NCBI RefSeq assembly: GCF_963576675.1
Contig: NC_088918.1
Span: forward strand, 62,327,001-62,391,000
Direction: 5' to 3'
Length of the DNA stretch: 64,000 nucleotides
DNA from: Euphorbia lathyris
Taxonomy: Eukaryota; Streptophyta; Magnoliopsida; Malpighiales; Euphorbiaceae
Shown here: positions 1 to 11,365 of the stretch, one piece after another
How positions within the stretch are numbered: position 1 is the stretch's first letter
Layout: the number at the start of each line of letters is the position of its first letter
Program-made: the position numbers and the translations under genes
The notes under the pieces: generated by a model
The model's database searches: none
Told to the model about the DNA's origin: nothing
The model's input: the letters and a program-made list of their open reading frames with translations, nothing else

Positions 1-2
1 GG

Positions 3-2146
3 TACTTTTGGGGTGAAGCTGTCAACACAGCCTGTTATATACTCAATAGGGCTCTAGTCAGACCCATATTGAAGAAGACCCCCTACGAACTTTGGAAAGG
101 ACGAAAACCCAACATTGGATATTTTCGTGCCTTTGGCTGTAAATGTTTTATTTTAAATACTAAAGACAACCTTGCTAAGTTTGATTCAAAAGCTGATGAA
201 GTTATATTTTTAGGCTACTCAACAAACAGCAAAGCATATAGAGTTTTCAATAAACGAACTCAGGTCTTAGAAGAGTCAGTACACATTGAGTTCGATGAAA
301 CTAACCCCGCAGGGAAGGTCAGTCAACCGACTGAGGATGATCCATACTCAGCAAATGTTGACCAAAGTGGAGCCGCTGAGTTACCACTTTAAGGGCTGGC
401 CAAAGGTAAAAACGACACTCAAATTGTTTTCACTGACCAATCTATACCTGCAGAGATTGTTGAAACACAACCAGCCCAAGACACTACACTACCGAAAGAA
501 ATCAGAATCCCAAGAGGACACTCTGAAAGCGCCATTCTCGATGCTGCTGAGAATACCCTGATGATAAGGAATCAACTCAGGAGATACCTCAGCAATGTAG
601 CTTTCGTCTCAGTTCTGGAACCGAAGAATGTTTCAGAAGCCGAGAACGACGAGTTCTGGATGGGTGCAATGCAAGAAGAGCTTGATCAGTTTAAAAGAAA
701 TGAAGTTTGGGACTTGGTGCCAAACCTAAGAAGCCAGAAGACCATAGGAACGAGATGGGTCTACCGCAATAAGCTGGATGAACAAGGGAATGTAGTCAGA
801 AATAAAGCAAGACTCGTAGCTCAAGGCTACAGTCAACAGGAAGGTATTGACTACGGTGAGACCTTCGCCCCAGTGGCGAGGCTTGAAGCAATTAGAATAT
901 TGTGCGCATATGCCAGTTTCATGAATTTTAAATTATTTCAAATGGATGTTAAGAGTGCATTTCTTAATGGAGTTATAAATGAGGAAGTCTATGTTAATCA
1001 GCCTCTAGGGTTTGAGGATCCTAAATTCCCAAACCATGTTTATAAACTCAAAAGGCTCTGTACGGTCTCAAGCAAGCACCACATGCTTGGTATGAAAGGC
1101 TGACCAGTTTCTTGCTGACTAGAAATTATGTCAGAGGCAAAGCTGATACAACCTTATTCATTAAGAGGAATGGTAAAGACACCCTGCTGGCTCAAATATA
1201 TGTTGATGACATCATTTTTGGTGCTACTAATGAGTATATGTGCAAGGAGTTTAGTAAGCAGATGCAGACTGAGTTTGAAATGTCAATGATGGGAGAACCC
1301 AACTTCTTCCTTGGACTTCAAATCAAACAAGGAAAGAATGGCATCTTCATCAGTCAAACAAAGTATGCTAAGGAGATATTGAAGAAATATGAACTTGAAA
1401 ACTGTAAGCCAATACCTACCCCAATGGGTACTGACACGGTGCCCTGTGCTGATGAAAAAGGTAAGTCAGTAGATAGCAAATTATATCGAGGTATGATTGG
1501 CTCTTTACTTTACTTAACAGCTAGCAGACCGGACATTCAGTTCTCAGTATGTTATTGCGGTAGATAACAATCTAACCCTAAGGAATCTCACCACATAGCT
1601 GTAAAAAGAATCCTTAGATATTTGCAAGGCTCGGTGAATGCAGGTTTATGGTATCCCAACACTCATGACTTTACACTTCTCGGATACACTGACGCTGACT
1701 ATGAACGAGATAAGATGGAGCGAAAAAGCACTTCAGGAGGATGTCACTTCCTTGGAAGCTGTCTTGTGTCTTGGTTCAGTAAGAAGCAGTCGTCAATAGC
1801 CTTGTCAACCACTGAAGCTGAGTACATTGCTGCTGGAAGCTATGTTGCCCAAGTCCTTTGGATTAAGCAACAGCTAGAAGATTATGGCGTTCAAACCAAA
1901 ATGATTGAAGTCAAATGTGACAACAAAAGTGCCATTGACCTATCAAAGAACCCAATCCAGCACAGCAGGATGAAGCATGTCCGCATAAGGCATCACTTCA
2001 TCAGAGACCATATACTCAAAGGTGAGATCAAACTGACCTATGTCCCAACGGATGAGCAGCTTGCCGATATCTTCACCAAGCCGCTGGCTCGTGAGCAATT
2101 CAACACACTTAGAGAAGCTATCGGTATGTTTAATCCTCTTCAATAA
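3..2146 (+). pseudogene. Copia pol remnant: integrase end, RT, RNase H
   Basis: Polyprotein part that would integrate and copy the element. The frame is open from base 3 and begins in the integrase C-terminal region (YFWGEAVNTACYILNR). The reverse transcriptase core starts near 650 ([14 protein letters not shown]) and has its active-site box YVDDIIFG near 1200-1223. RNase H follows from about 1690 (TDADYERD), with the ALSTTEAEYIAA box and a CDNKSA motif near 1916. The copy is broken at three points: a TAA stop at 390-392 with the frame resuming directly, a single-base loss near 1048-1055 that moves the frame by one, and a TAA at 1565-1567. It ends at the TAA at 2144-2146. Domain identity is secure; the lineage is inferred from the downstream env-like gene. 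Confidence 0.9.
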
Positions 2147-2580
2147 ATTCTAAGTATAATTCATGCTGAGTGATTTGTTACATGCTGAGTTGCTATGCAT
2201 GTTGAGTGCTTTTACCATACAAAGTTATAAAAATGACTTGTACACTTAGCACTTGAACTGCTGAGTAAGTACGTTGCTGAGTAAAGCAACTTGCACAATT
2301 AGGGTTTGCACGCGTAGTTAAGTAGCCTCTAGGATGACGTAGGCATCATCATTAGTAAAAACACGCGTCGTTTCTCGCAATTAATGTCAGTAATATCCGA
2401 CTATCGATGGTTCAAATTCCCACCGTTCTCCCTGACCTATCAAATCAACGCTTACCGGCTATAAATAGTGAAAGATTTCTCACTATTTACTTTCTACGCT
2501 TGATTTTCGCACTCGAACTCTCTCTCTCTCTCTCAAATCCCAAATCTCTAAGAATTTCCAAAGAAGTCTTCAAGAACACC
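2147..2580 (+). other. Spacer between pol and env-like gene
   Basis: No coding frame is recognisable. The stretch is rich in CTGAG words (near 2165-2285), as is the rest of the element's 3' half. It carries a TATA box at 2459-2468 and then a CT-rich leader (2520-2545) before the env-like ATG at 2581. Confidence 0.6.
2459..2468 (+). promoter_or_regulatory. Internal TATA box before env-like gene
   Basis: The sequence CTATAAATAG is a canonical plant TATA box and matches, base for base, the TATA box of this element's own LTR at 6831-6840. It lies about 120 bp before the env-like ATG. A pyrimidine-rich (CT)n leader at 2520-2545 follows, as is common in plant 5' untranslated regions. This suggests a separate promoter for the env-like gene; no transcript evidence is available here. 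Confidence 0.5.
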
Positions 2581-5500
2581 ATGTCCGATTCCCAGAATCT
2601 CTCCGATGACCAGTACGAAGACAACCGCTCAGACATCAATCCTTCTTCTCGACCTGAGCAGGAATATGATGAGACCTCAGAAGATGAGGCTCAGACGGGT
2701 CATGGTCAGCACGAAAAACCCGGATGAAGTCAGCATCCTTGGCATTGACCCCAACACCGAACACTCAACTTCTTCAAAGAAGAAGAAGAAGGACAAGGGT
2801 AAGAAGCCTAAAGAAAGAACACTCCTAACCTTGTTTTCTGATGTTGAGAACCTCGATGTCATTCCCTCACGATGGTTCTCCAAGAGCTTCGTCGAAGCTG
2901 AGAAACCCTACAACGACTGGATATCCAAGAACGGATGGACCAAACTCGTTTCTCTGAACGGTCTAACTTACCCGAGGCTGGTGACTGAGTTCTACACAAA
3001 CCTATTGGTCGCAAAATACGATGTTGATTTCATGGTCACATATGTAAACAAAAAAACAAATCATCATCGACCCCTCATACCTGTCCATTCTTTTAGACCT
3101 AAAGGCGGAATGAGCTGAATTAAGGAAAACCAATGACTATAAACGAGTCAAGTACACAGCTGAGTTCTGTAAGCTAGAAGGTCACGTCGGTGAAGTTTCG
3201 TGCACTTCAATAAGTCAGCATCAACGTCAAGCCCATTACATCCTGACCAACTACTTGTTCCCAAAGGTCAATGCCACATATTCCGAATCTAACTTCGAGC
3301 AGTGCTTTCTCTGGCACATGCTGAACTACAAACCTCTGAACATGCATGTGTTTCTGATCGGAGCATTTCAACGAAGCACTGGAGCCCTTCGAATGGGATC
3401 ACTCATCACCGAGATCCTAAAGGATCATAAGATCAGCTTCAAAGGTGAAGAAAGCGTAGTAGGGACGGAAATCACCGTTGAAATCCTAGCTGGACTAGCA
3501 CACAGCCTTCCTTTCAAATCCAAATCGAAGAAAGGAAAGGAAACTGTGATAGAAGATGAAGAGGAAATTGAGCTGCCTAGTAAAGGGAAAAAGAGAAAAG
3601 CAGACACACCAGCTGCACAGAAAGATAAGCCGGCAATCCAGACTGCCAAGAGAATTAAAGTTGTGCTGACCAAACCTTCTCCAGCTGAGTCAGCTAAGAA
3701 GAAAACTGAGCCAGCTAAGGCTGCCCAAAAATGACCTGCCGATGTCCAAGAGATTGAGGATGAACCAGAAGACACTGAGCCACCCCTAAAGAGGAAGAAG
3801 GCTTCTGGAGTTACACCATTGAACGCAACTCCTCTGGATTTTGCAGTTCCAAAGGACTCCTTCTTCCTGCGAGCTCAGGAAATTGATGGTATTGAAAACA
3901 CTACTTATCATCAACAGAATAAGTCTATCTCCGCTGAGAAGACAAAGAAGAATTCACCGAGCAACTCAACTGCTAACGAATAGGCTACTGAGCCAGAAAT
4001 TGAGTCCCCTGTTGACACCACAACTGTTGAAGAACAGTCTGAGGACGTCCATCTTGATACCTCTCCCAAGTCTACAAACACCTTCTCTACTGACCACACC
4101 TCTTCTCCAAGACTATCTAAAGAAGGTAGTGACAAGCGGTTCAAAAGGAAGTCACGCAAACCACCCGTGTTTGATGTTCTGGATGACTCTCCACTGCATG
4201 ACCCTATAGTCGACTTGACTGCATTAGAGTTCAACTTTTTCTCCAAACCAATTACAAAGCGCTCACCAGTCAAGGAAAAACAAGCCTCTATTTCTCACAG
4301 TCAGGAACATGCCGAAGCTGACGCTACTCAAGGTCAGAAGTCTGCCGACACCGCTGCTCACGCCTCAACTGAGCAAGTGATCGAAGAACCTGTTGTTCAA
4401 ATGAATGAACAAGTATGTGAGAAAACTCCTACTCAGGACAATCTCGAGCTGACTCCTCCACAAGTCCATACTCAGCTCCAGAATGATACTGAGCAGGTAG
4501 ATAATGCTACTGCACAACTCAATCCTCCTACTGAGTAGTTAGCAAACCAGTCAGCACCTGCTGCTGGCCTCAACACCGAGTCTGCCACTCCCATTGCTCA
4601 ACCTTCACTTAATCAAGAGGGCACCTCCATTCCTGGTGAGCAATCAAATATCCAAACACCTGCTACCAACCAGAATTCAGTTCCTGAGAATTCATCAGCT
4701 GACCCCTTGAGCTTCCTGATTACTTCCCATTCTGGAAAAAGAATCCTACAAGCTGCTCAAGAACTGATCACAGACATACAACGTACTCATGCCTCTGATG
4801 CTGAGTGTCATACTGCTGAGCCTACTCAACTAAGCACCATAACGCAACTTCTGACTGAACTCAAAAGTCTTAAGGAGCTTTTATGTGTGCTAACCAATAT
4901 GGTTGCTCAGCAGCCAAAGCAGGAGTTTGCTACGAAGATGGCTAACCTTCATCTGCACATGGTGCACCACATGGACACCATTGAAGGAAAGCTCAATGCA
5001 TTATCTGCCGCAAACTCCAGTGTAGCTCAGTCAGCCCAAGTAGCTCAAGTCTTCACTGAGCTGACTGCCACTAGAGACTTGGTTTCCTCTTCCTCTCAAT
5101 GCACTATAGAGCAAATCGCTGAAGCTATTCGAATGCTCAGCTTATCCAGGGAAGAGATGCAAACCGATCAGGCGAAGTCATCTAAAATCTTCCAACTCGC
5201 CAAGTCAACTTATCAGCATGTCACACATCAATCCAATCAGTGCCATCACTATAATGCTGCACTGCTCAGGATGTACCATCAGTCCTACGCCAAAATGACA
5301 GACTCCATTACCTGGATGGGAAAGTCACTTGAGTTCATACTCAGCGTCATCAGCTCTCATATGGAGATTCTGGCATCCAACATGGCTGGTGGAATCTAAG
5401 TGTTTGAAGGGCTTAAGCATAGTACGGGTCAACTCCAACAGTATTCAGCCTTGCTAACTCGTGCTGTTGATCAAGGGAAGTTTTATGTTGCTATCCCTCA

Positions 5501-5690
5501 GCCCATTGATGCTGGCAAAACGAGGGAGAAAACAAACATCCGGTAGACAGAACTCAAAAGAAGAAACATCTTGGTTCCACTTCTGATGTCCCTCCAAGCA
5601 CACAACCTCAGCAACAAGATACAACGAAGTCCAGTTAGCAAACCAAGCCAAAATCGAACCAAGTTTCTGTCAACATTAGGCGATAGATTT
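2581..5690 (+). pseudogene. Env-like gene of Sirevirus-type element, degenerate
   Basis: Third gene of the element, in the position where Sireviruses carry an env-like ORF. The product's role is unknown. The ATG at 2581 opens an acidic N-terminus, then a lysine-rich patch (about 2775-2815). A globular domain follows with the pattern WFSK, NGWTKL, YPRLVTEFY, ending in the segment around LNMHVFLIGAF (3346-3378). It resembles the plant domain usually labelled putative plant transposon protein. Next come basic and Ser/Thr/Glu-rich low-complexity sequence and an alpha-helical C-terminal part (4700-5395). Frame changes lie near 2690-2720 and 3110-3150. In-frame stops lie at 3732-3734, 3981-3983, 4536-4538 and 5397-5399, after which the frame stays open to about 5545. 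I see no convincing signal peptide, and the C-terminal hydrophobic stretch is weak. Confidence 0.7.
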
Positions 5691-6222
5691 TTTTTAACTT
5701 GTGTAAACTTAGTATTTGCTGCTGACATGTTTCTTCTTTGCTGAGTTAATATATTACAATATCTTCTTCTAAACAACTGTGTTGCTTGTTTATCGCTTTA
5801 TTATTATCTGCTGTGTTGATCTAGATTCATGTCCTTTCTCACATGTCTCCTTATTTAAATCTCATTGAATAAAGCAACTGAAGCTTGTGAACAAAAAAAT
5901 TAATCAAGTACTTGGCCACTGAGTAAAACTACCCAGCCCCAACTAATTCACTCAGCCTACTCTGATATCTGAACTCAATCTTCCGCTTAACCTAATATCA
6001 AAAGTGAGTAAATTGAAAATGTTCCGAGTACTGACCTTACTCTGAAAACTGACTTTAGACTTACTTGATGAAACCTTGAAATGTTTAAAGTAAAACTAAG
6101 TCAGTAGTTCAACCCTTACGGGGGAGAATCTTAAGAAGTTTAAGAAAAGGTCATCCATCATGGGAGAGCTCAACACTGAGTTCTTTATTGAATATTTTTA
6201 CCAACATCAAAATGGGGGAGTT
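5691..6222 (+). other. 3' noncoding region with two polypurine tracts
   Basis: Noncoding region between the env-like gene and the 3' LTR. Two similar purine tracts occur: GGGGGAGAA at 6120-6128, and AAAATGGGGGAGTTT at 6208-6222 directly against the LTR. The second is the plus-strand primer (PPT). Duplicated PPT-like tracts upstream of the 3' LTR have been described for Sireviruses (recalled, not checked). Confidence 0.7.
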
Positions 6223-7503
6223 TGTTGAAACACCTTTCCACATGATTTTGATTTGACAAAATTATTTAAATTAAATCTCCATGATAAAAATATTCTAACA
6301 CATTAAATTTAAATGCTTTGATTTATTCATACTAATGTGTTTGTTCAATGTTGAGTTATTTAATTCATAAGACATTAAGTTAAATGGCCCAAAGGCCCAC
6401 AAGAGAAAGTCAAGTCAACGAATTAAAGCCTCACGGCCCAAGCAGATTAAAACGCAGTTCGTACTGAGTAAAACGCAAGCCCAGTAATGAGAAGGATCTA
6501 GAAGCCTTCGACCAAAAAGCTTCAAGACGAAGCTGATGAGTTGAGCGACAAGAAAGTCAGGTCAGCGGCTGACCTGAATAAACTTGAAGACAAAGTATTT
6601 CTACGTTGGGTAAAGTTCAGAAGACGCAGAAAGCTGTCTGGAAGACTTTACCATAAATATGGAGACATTCTGTTTTGTCTGACGGAAAGCTGCTGAGCAC
6701 TGCCAAAGACAGAAGATACAAGAATTTGATTGGCCGAGGACGCTGAGCACGTACTGAGTGGAAGCGACAGGAAGCCGTTTCCCTCCAACGGTTATTTCGA
6801 AATTCGAAATTACCGGTGCATCAAGTGTCACTATAAATAGGCCACTCAAACGCTTCATTCAATGCAGATCTTCAATCAAGTCGAAACGCTAACCAAATTG
6901 ATATTCGAAGTTCTGTGAGAAAAGCAAAGCAAATCTTACACCAATTCCAATTCTGTGTAAAAGTCTAGAGTGATCTAAATCATCTAAAGTGTCTTAGCAA
7001 TTATTGTTTAGGACAAACAAACACTTATCATTTCTAGAAGTATAGAAAGGAAAAGCTGAGTACTCGGTCATAGTACTCAGCGGTAGAAATAGGAGTGAGT
7101 AGAGGAATAGAGGAAGGTACTCTTGTATACTCAGCTTTCTATTGTAAAAGGTTTGTTCTCTACCTTTAAAGAGCTCAGTAGAGGATTTTGAAAAGTTCGG
7201 AAGGAATTCGGGGACTGGACGTAGGCGGAGAGGCCGAACCAGGATACGTCTGCTGAGTAATATCTTTCTAACTCTTATCTCCTTAAATTATTGATTGTTA
7301 TAACATTGCCTAATTAAACGCTAAAAAGAACATAAACTGAGTTGAGTGAACTGAGAAGCTGAGTTCAGGAATAGACTCAAGTGCTATCTCCTGACTCAAG
7401 GATAGATTCAAACTTAGTCACATGTTGACTAAGCTTGTATCTAAAACTTACTCAGTTTCACTGTGCTAAAAGACTTCGAGAAAGTCTAAATTAAAAATCA
7501 ACA
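6223..7503 (+). repeat. Sirevirus-type 3' LTR (1281 bp)
   Basis: It starts TGTTGAAACACC directly after the PPT and ends AAAAATCAACA, giving TG...CA ends with a TGTTG/CAACA inverted terminus. A TATA box lies at 6831-6840. It is unusually dense in CTGAG/CTCAG: I counted 13 in 1.28 kb. The 5' partner lies left of the window, so age cannot be estimated. Confidence 0.82.
6831..6840 (+). promoter_or_regulatory. LTR TATA box
   Basis: CTATAAATAG about 610 bp into the LTR, the expected U3/R promoter position. In the 5' LTR the same site would drive the genomic transcript. Confidence 0.6.
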
Positions 7504-8790
7504 GTCAGCCATACGTGAAATTTTTTAAATAGTTCCTAACCCCCCATTGGAACTAATATTGTCACGTTACATGGGACCAACACGCATCACCTGCAAAACT
7601 AATAATAGTGGACTGAATTGTAAAATAAGATTCTATAAGGATCTCCTCCTCCCTTCCAAAAAAAGAAAAATTCCTCCATTTCCAACAAAATTAGCAAATC
7701 ACCAAGAAAAGAGTTTGTCAATTAGGAACCACAACATTTGCCTCAAACAGGCACCATTTGAACCAAGAACTACTATTACGGGAGAAAAAATTAGACTAAA
7801 AACAAGCGGGCAGAAATTGGCGCCAAAGATTTGAGCTCTTTGTGCAATTACGAAGGACGTGCGTGGAGGTCAAGTGATACTGACTACATCTAGCATTAGT
7901 GAAGAGGTGCCACCACTTTCTTTCTTTGTGGGTGAGAAGCTTATTGTGAAGACATAGCCAAGAAAAGCTCTATAATCACTTAGGGATTTTGACAGCCTAG
8001 AACTTCATCCATTTCCTCTCGAGCAACATCCAACCCATAAATTAAGTTATAGGTCGACTTATGGCTAAAGAGGCCATTATTAATCAGTCCCCCAACACCT
8101 CTTATAGCCATTCTCCCCTAAACACACTAACCCGAACAATACGAATATGCAACAATCACTCAATCCCTGACTGTTCTAGTATATCCCAATTCTAGCCTCC
8201 GTTACCATCAACATAACCTGAAAGCCTCGGATTTAAATTGTCACCCCATCAAAATTTCTTGGAGTAGGGGGCCGGAACTACCTCATATTAAGTAATTAAA
8301 TACAACCTCAATGAATTAATTTTGTACTAATCATATAACAATCCTCAATTTATCAAATACTTAATCAAAGGTTCTAGATCAAATGTCTAATTTATCAAAT
8401 ACCCAATCAAAATTTAATCAAATCACGAATTTAACACTCTATAACGTTAAATTTTATGGAGACAGAGAGATAGAAACAACCCTTGATCATGGTGGTTCCG
8501 ACGGCCGGAGAAGCCCGTGCCCCTCTCTGTATCCACCCCTGCACGAGCTTATCACAAAACAATAGTTAGCTATACTATATGGTGCTCCATCAATAGCGTT
8601 CTAATAGTTTCCTGTTTATTGAATTTAATTCAAGGTCATTAATATCAAAATTTCCAAATTTGGCCTACAATTGTCTAAGTCATTTACCCTCAGCATATAG
8701 ACGCACCATAAGGCACTTGTGATCATCATCCTTAATATCTGATTCAGGACCAAACTCATGAAACTAGTCACCTTGCGTTTCGGTGACATG
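7504..8790. other. Unassigned AT-rich DNA
   Basis: The reading frames here (for example 7547-7834) have no recognisable domain and unbiased composition. A short stretch near 8480-8560 resembles transposon-associated low-copy sequence, but I can assign nothing. Confidence 0.4.
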
Positions 8791-9634
8791 CAGACCCGTC
8801 CCTGAGCATGGGCAGGAGGGGCGCATGCCCAGGGCCCAAGTATGAGAAGGGTCCCAATTATAGTAATGTATTAGTACCTATTAAATTATATTTGATTAAA
8901 TTCAAAAAACAATTATAGTTGATTAAAAACGTTGGCATTAGATTCTTTCCAAATAAAAAACGTTGGCATCAGTTATTAAATAGTCTTTTTAAATTCCCTA
9001 ATTTATCTCGGATTGTTTCCAAATTTCCTAATAAAAACTTTGGGCATCAATTCCCTAATTTATCTCAAAGTATTTCTATAATTATCTTTCCCACCTATCA
9101 ATCCCAACAAGAAATTTATAATTTATCTCTCCTTTTTTTTTAATTACACTCCAATCCCAAAAAATATTAAACAGTAATATTATCCTATATCCTCAGTTCA
9201 TCTTCTCAATTCATCAGATTCTTCTTTACTCGGTCTTCAAAAGAAGTTTGAGAAAAACGTATCAAAATCTTCCAATTTCAAGAATTTATGCGCTAAACCT
9301 CGTTAAATGATGTGATTTTTAAATTTGGTTTTTCATTTTTCTGTTATCATGCTTTTTATCGTAAAGAGCATAAAATCTATTAGAACTATTTCATAATTTA
9401 TTAAATTTAAGAAATTTACTTCTAGAAATGCTCATAGACATCATTTTGTATAAGAAATTGGATACTTAAAACAATATAAAATGTTTTTATTAGATATTTT
9501 GTTAAATGTAACAAGAAAATTATCATTTTTAAGTAATCTTCTTTTATACAATTATTTTTTTTATTTCCACTTATTTATTAGAGCCCCATTTGGTAATTCG
9601 CCCCCGAACCTCTAAAATCTCAGGATCGGCCCTG
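8791..9634. mobile_element. Non-autonomous hAT-type DNA transposon
   Basis: The element is flanked by a perfect 8-bp direct repeat, GTGACATG (8783-8790 and 9635-9642). Its ends form a 16-bp imperfect terminal inverted repeat: CAGACCCGTCCCTGAG at the left, and CAGGGCCGATCCTGAG read inward from the right, 12 of 16 identical. An 8-bp TSD with CAG-type ends is typical of the hAT superfamily. The 844-bp interior is AT-rich and has no transposase frame. Confidence 0.85.
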
Positions 9635-9885
9635 GTGACATGATCCATAGAGTCAAACTCATCATGTTCCTCTTGAATAGTTAGGGATTGCTTTATGTGG
9701 AGCTAGTAATTCCAGTGAAGGATTGTTATTTAGGTGAGTGACCATCACTCCCTTTCACTTTTTTCACCGACAATGGGAGATCCTGCCACTGGTCCACCAC
9801 TGTGATCCAAGGTTTTGCCGCCACTCTTCCTCCTTACCTTCGTTTTTTATGATTTCGACGTAGAAAATAATTTGCTGTTTATAAA

Positions 9886-10338
9886 GGGGCTTAATACATC
9901 ATTTGCCTTTTGAATTTGTCTAAAATATTTAGTTAGTCTTTTGAAGTTGCGTAAAATGTAATCAATTAATCATCCGGTTGCAAAAAAGTAAGTTAAATAC
10001 GAAAGATGTATTCCACGCATCTTATAATATTATTACATAATTCAAAAATAGATTAAAAATGAAGTTATTACTTGTTCAACTATAAAACTTGTTTTCTCTA
10101 ATATTAAAACTGTGTAGTCTGATTTTGGTCGTTTTACCTTTTTTAAGATGCGTGTAATACATCTTCCACATTTAACTTACGTTTTTGCAACCGAGTGATC
10201 AATTGATTACATTTTGCGTGAGTTCAAAGAGCTAACTGAACATTTTATGCAAGTTCAGAGAGCTATCAGAATACTTTGAAAATTCATGGGGTCAATCAAT
10301 CTTTTTGGACAAGTTCAGGGACAATGATGTATTAAGCC
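9886..10338. mobile_element. Long-TIR MITE with TTATAAA duplication
   Basis: It starts GGGGCTTAATACATC and ends GATGTATTAAGCC, with TTATAAA on both sides (9879-9885 and 10339-10345). The two arms stay complementary for well over 100 bp, including the shared words TGTAATCAATT and GATGTATT with CGCATCTT. It is therefore almost all inverted repeat and could fold into one long hairpin. Superfamily is uncertain; long arms suggest Mutator-type. Confidence 0.72.
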
Positions 10339-10469
10339 TTATAAATATGAGAAGTTATTTTCTCTTGTTTGAAAAAAAAATCATTTGATTAGAAAATTAT
10401 TTTTCATTAATTTCTTTTCTGAGACTCAAATAGTAAAAAAAAAAAACATGAACAAAATATTTTTGGAGA

Positions 10470-10953
10470 TTTAAGGGTGTTTGTTTCGTCTTTTCAGAGC
10501 AGGTTTTTAATGCTGCACTCTAAATCATAGGAAATATGGTGTTTGGTTGGATTTATAAAACAATAAGTAGTAGCTTTTTTATGGAAACAATAGCATTTTG
10601 AAACTTTTCACGAAATTGTCATTTTTATTTTTACAAAACATGTTTCTTCTTTAAATCATTCATATCTCTATAATATTATTGCCGAAAAAACAATATTTTG
10701 TTCCGTTCTGTAAATTAGTATTTTTAATTTTTATTTAGTTATTTAGGATATTTTTATTAATTTATATATTACATTATTTTTATAATTTCTTGTTGATTAA
10801 TTTAAAACATGTTCATATTAGATATTTTAGATACAAACGACAACAACTCATCACAATTTTACCAAACACAACTCAATAATCGGCCAAAGTAAACATCTAA
10901 CTATAACAATAAATAACTATTAACTAACAGTTGAACCAAACAAACTCTTAGAG
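10470..10953. mobile_element. MITE with 9-bp flanking repeat
   Basis: TTTTGGAGA flanks the element on both sides (10461-10469 and 10954-10962). The ends carry related inverted words, TAAGGGTGTTTGTTT at the left and the complement of AAACAAACTCTTA at the right. The interior is AT-rich without coding potential. It could be hAT-like or Mutator-like. Confidence 0.6.
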
Positions 10954-10962
10954 TTTTGGAGA

Positions 10963-11365
10963 GATTATAGAAGAGACAGTGTTCCAACTGAAATAGACCT
11001 TCAACAAAAGTTTTGAGTCGTGTATACCACACCGTCAATTAAAAATCTGTATTTTTTTCATTTAAACATGCGGAAAATATATGTCAATTTATATTGAGTC
11101 TTTTTGAGTTGAAAGACCATATCTCTACTACAATCTCTCTAAACCTAATGGCATTTTTCATGTCGAAATAAGACTTTTTGACTTATTAGGAATAGTTTCC
11201 ATAAATTTACTCGTGTATGATAAGGGTTAAATAGAAAGAGAAGTGGTATCTATTACTTTCTTCTTCTCGAATCCACTGAAGAAGGCCATTGTTTAATTTT
11301 AACGAGTTAATAAATTACATCAAAATCATTTCTAAATTTTACTTAATTATTAAATAGAATTTTGC
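10963..11365. other. Unassigned AT-rich DNA
   Basis: No gene, no clear repeat ends and no domain seen. It separates a MITE from the truncated end of the gypsy gag-protease remnant. Confidence 0.4.

Larger units (their letters stand above)
1..7503 (+). mobile_element. Sirevirus-type Ty1/copia retrotransposon, 3' part
   Basis: The element enters from the left window edge. In order it holds pol (integrase C-terminal part, reverse transcriptase, RNase H), a spacer with a TATA box, an env-like gene, polypurine tracts and a 3' LTR. Copia order with an extra env-like gene between pol and the 3' LTR is the hallmark of Sireviruses; this is family knowledge. Both genes carry stops and frameshifts, so the copy cannot encode its proteins. 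The 5' LTR, gag and protease lie outside, so the target-site duplication (expected GTCAG, 7504-7508) cannot be verified. Confidence 0.88.

Noticed and set aside
7547..7834. 95-codon plus-strand frame
   Set aside because: Lys-rich, no domain, no promoter or leader features; expected by chance in such DNA.
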